Shown in pieces: positions 5,483 to 7,085 of a stretch of DNA of 7,085 nt. Below the pieces are notes generated by a model that was given only the letters and a program-made list of their open reading frames with translations, was not told where the DNA came from and searched no databases. The position numbers and the translations under genes are program-made. The number at the start of each line of letters is the position of its first letter. Positions within the stretch are counted from its first letter, which is position 1. This DNA is from JAZKFP01 sp040386355 (lineage in GTDB: Bacteria; Pseudomonadota; Gammaproteobacteria; Pseudomonadales; UBA6940). The DNA lies in the NCBI GenBank assembly GCA_040386355.1, contig JAZKFP010000096.1, positions 1 through 7,085 on the forward strand, in the 5' to 3' direction.

Positions 5483-6760
5483 ATGAAAGTATTATTTCTC
5501 TCACACAGTTTTCCGCCGAAAGTGAACGGGCTGGAAGCGAATGGGTTGTTGGATCGAACGTTTGAACATTGTCGTGAATGGGTGGCTGCAGGCCATCAAG
5601 TAACCGTTATTACGACAATGCCTTGTCAACGAAATGGCGATTTATATACTGGCTATAAAAATGCCATGCTTTATCGAGAGCAATTTGAAGGAATTGAAGT
5701 TATTCGGTTGTGGCGCTTTTATCCTAAAAAAATGCTATTCAAAAAATCACAAAGTTTCTTATACCACTTTCATTTGTTCATGTTCTTTTTATTAGCTTTT
5801 CGATTAGTGTCGAAAATGTATATTCACCCTAATGTTGTTATATCAAATTTTTCAAATATCGCTGAAAGTCTTTTAGGCTGGTGTATTAGTAAAAGATTAC
5901 ATCGTCCTTTAATCCTAGAAGTTTTAGATGTTCCCCAAAAAAGTAGTTCCAACACTACTCAAGCCAAATACAAAAATTTTTTTGTACGTAAAGTTTGCGA
6001 TTTTCTATTAAATAAAGCATCACATATCGTCACTTCTACCCAACGTTTAGCAAATACCATTAATAATTCGAATTTAGTTTCAGCTAAGATTTCCGTTATT
6101 TCTAATAGTGTGGATGTGCGGCATTTATTTCCTGTGCATAAGCCAAAAGAGTGGGTTGATCATTTAACTTTACAAGATCGTTGGATCGTAGGTTATATAC
6201 CTTCTGCAAAAAATTTTGAACAGGCACAGCAAGAAAGAGACATTTTTTTGCGTGTAGCGCAGATTTTATCTACAGAATCTCGAATTGTTTTGCTTTGGAT
6301 TACTGATACTTCTGAATTTACAAATAGTAATTCACAGTTCGAAAATTTTTCGAATGTGAAAATATTTTCTACATTTGAAGAAAATGATATTAAAAAAATA
6401 TGGTCGCTTGTTGATCTTTGCTTATTTATTCAAAATAACAATGTGGAACTGGAAATAATAGTATCTTCAAAAATATATCAATGTATGGCAATGCAAAAAC
6501 CTATTTTAATTTCTGCACTTGGTGAAACAGCAGAGTTAATTGATAAAGCTGATTGTGGGTGGATTGTAGAACCACAAGACGTGGAAGCAATTGGACAAGT
6601 TATTCGACGTTTATCGCATTCTCCCGAATTATGTAAAACATTAGGAGAAAATGGCCAACGTTATGTACGAAGGTTTTGTAAAAGAAGTCGAATTGCACAA
6701 CAATATGCTGCGTTATTACAAGATATTGCAGTTAATCATAACCAATCAAATTGCGCATAA
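5483..6760 (+). CDS. Family 4 (WbuB-like) glycosyltransferase
   Basis: A 425-residue GT-B fold enzyme expected to move a sugar from a nucleotide-sugar to a lipid-linked or surface glycan at the cytoplasmic face of the inner membrane. The N-terminal half opens with MKVLFLSHSFPPKVNG (1-16), followed by EHCREWVAAGHQVTVITTMP (28-47), NGDLYTGYKN (51-60) and a GIEVIRLW strand (70-77), as in WbuB-type enzymes. A hydrophobic stretch (92-109) may help membrane contact. The donor half carries VISNSVDVRHLFP (205-217), the site SSKIYQCMAMQKPIL (328-342), GETAELI (347-353) and GWIVEPQDVEAI (359-370). Relative to the usual start of this group there appears to be a few extra residues around 16-24 (NGLEANGLL). 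The ATG is the only possible start, because TAG lies three codons upstream; its ribosome site is weak. The acceptor is unknown. The gene downstream starts 14 bases after its stop and is probably co-transcribed. Confidence 0.88.
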   Translation: MKVLFLSHSFPPKVNGLEANGLLDRTFEHCREWVAAGHQVTVITTMPCQRNGDLYTGYKNAMLYREQFEGIEVIRLWRFYPKKMLFKKSQSFLYHFHLFMFFLLAFRLVSKMYIHPNVVISNFSNIAESLLGWCISKRLHRPLILEVLDVPQKSSSNTTQAKYKNFFVRKVCDFLLNKASHIVTSTQRLANTINNSNLVSAKISVISNSVDVRHLFPVHKPKEWVDHLTLQDRWIVGYIPSAKNFEQAQQERDIFLRVAQILSTESRIVLLWITDTSEFTNSNSQFENFSNVKIFSTFEENDIKKIWSLVDLCLFIQNNNVELEIIVSSKIYQCMAMQKPILISALGETAELIDKADCGWIVEPQDVEAIGQVIRRLSHSPELCKTLGENGQRYVRRFCKRSRIAQQYAALLQDIAVNHNQSNCA

Positions 6761-6774
6761 CGAGAATTTAAAAA

Positions 6775-7085
6775 ATGTTTAATTTTTCGTTTTTTATAAA
6801 AATATGTATTTTAATAAATATTATTCCAATACTTTGTTTCCCGAAGATTAGTTTGGGAGAAGAACCTAAAGCTAACGTAGAAGTTTTTATTTTACCTCCT
6901 AAAAGTAGTGAACCTGTTAATAATAGAATTCCACCAGGCATAGCAGCAGAAACATGGGAGTCTGATATAGCTTTCGATAAAATTTTTAATACCCGTAAAC
7001 AATTACCACAGCTAGCTCAGTATCGAGTTAATGCGCAAGAACAAGCAAATCATTGGCGTGTATGTTGCGATAATGCGATTCGTTC
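6775..7085 (+). CDS. Secreted or membrane-anchored protein of unknown function (3' end cut by window)
   Basis: An open frame from ATG 6775 continues through the right edge, giving 103 codons with no stop. The first 30 residues look like a signal peptide or N-terminal anchor: MFNFSFFIK, then the hydrophobic run ICILINIIPILCF, then a polar stretch starting KISLGEEPKA. Cleavage near SLG is plausible. A Cys at position 21 does not sit in a good lipobox. The mature part starts with a Pro-rich linker (ILPPKSSEPVNNRIPPG), followed by AAETWESDIAFDKIF and QLPQLAQYRVNAQEQANHW, then a Cys-Cys pair (RVCCDNA). GAG at 6762-6764 lies ten bases upstream of the ATG. The 14-base gap to the glycosyltransferase gene suggests one transcript. 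I do not recognise the family; a periplasmic or outer-surface role is inferred only from the leader. Confidence 0.7.
   Translation, partial: MFNFSFFIKICILINIIPILCFPKISLGEEPKANVEVFILPPKSSEPVNNRIPPGIAAETWESDIAFDKIFNTRKQLPQLAQYRVNAQEQANHWRVCCDNAIR

Overview
The window is AT-rich and compactly coded. It holds five complete protein genes, one 5'-complete gene cut by the right edge, one decayed small gene, and a non-autonomous transposable element. Gene style (Shine-Dalgarno sites, a sigma-32-like heat-shock promoter, TAA/TAG stops, low GC) and the protein types point to a gammaproteobacterium. A host-associated, Legionellales-like lineage (Coxiella/Rickettsiella/Legionella type) is my best guess, but it is an impression from the sequence and not a demonstrated placement.

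Left region (8-1507, minus strand): an orphan 499-residue protein. Its middle carries the signature of a nucleotidyltransferase fold (GS, then DLD, then a later SDID strand). It is followed by a segment that reads like the neck of poly(A) polymerase/CCA-adding enzymes. I cannot assign its substrate.

Intergenic region 1508-1971: this gap separates that gene from the rightward genes. It carries a 166-bp MITE-like element (1721-1886) with 23-bp perfect terminal inverted repeats and a 6-bp TCTATA target duplication. The right end of the element, together with the duplicated target, forms a good sigma-70-like promoter pointing at the next gene.

Middle region (1972-5352, plus strand): first comes a 547-residue Gfo/Idh/MocA-type oxidoreductase with an odd N-terminal domain and an altered EKP motif. 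Next is an Hsp20 small heat-shock protein whose probable sigma-32 promoter lies inside the end of the preceding gene; it is followed by an intrinsic terminator. Then comes a YghA/general-stress type short-chain dehydrogenase with an intact catalytic tetrad. Directly after it is a small basic stress-type gene that has lost its start codon and gained two in-frame TAA stops.

Right region (5483-7085, plus strand): after an 11-bp perfect hairpin comes a family 4 (WbuB-like) glycosyltransferase. Fourteen bases later begins a secreted or membrane-anchored protein of unknown function that runs off the window. The Gfo-type protein and the glycosyltransferase are both typical of surface-polysaccharide loci. 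The Hsp20/dehydrogenase/small-protein block between them looks like a stress-response insertion rather than part of one pathway. I see no rRNA, tRNA, CRISPR array, transposase or phage gene. I do not see a complete new defence or effector system; the most unusual items are the nucleotidyltransferase-like orphan, the reduced two-domain oxidoreductase and the MITE.
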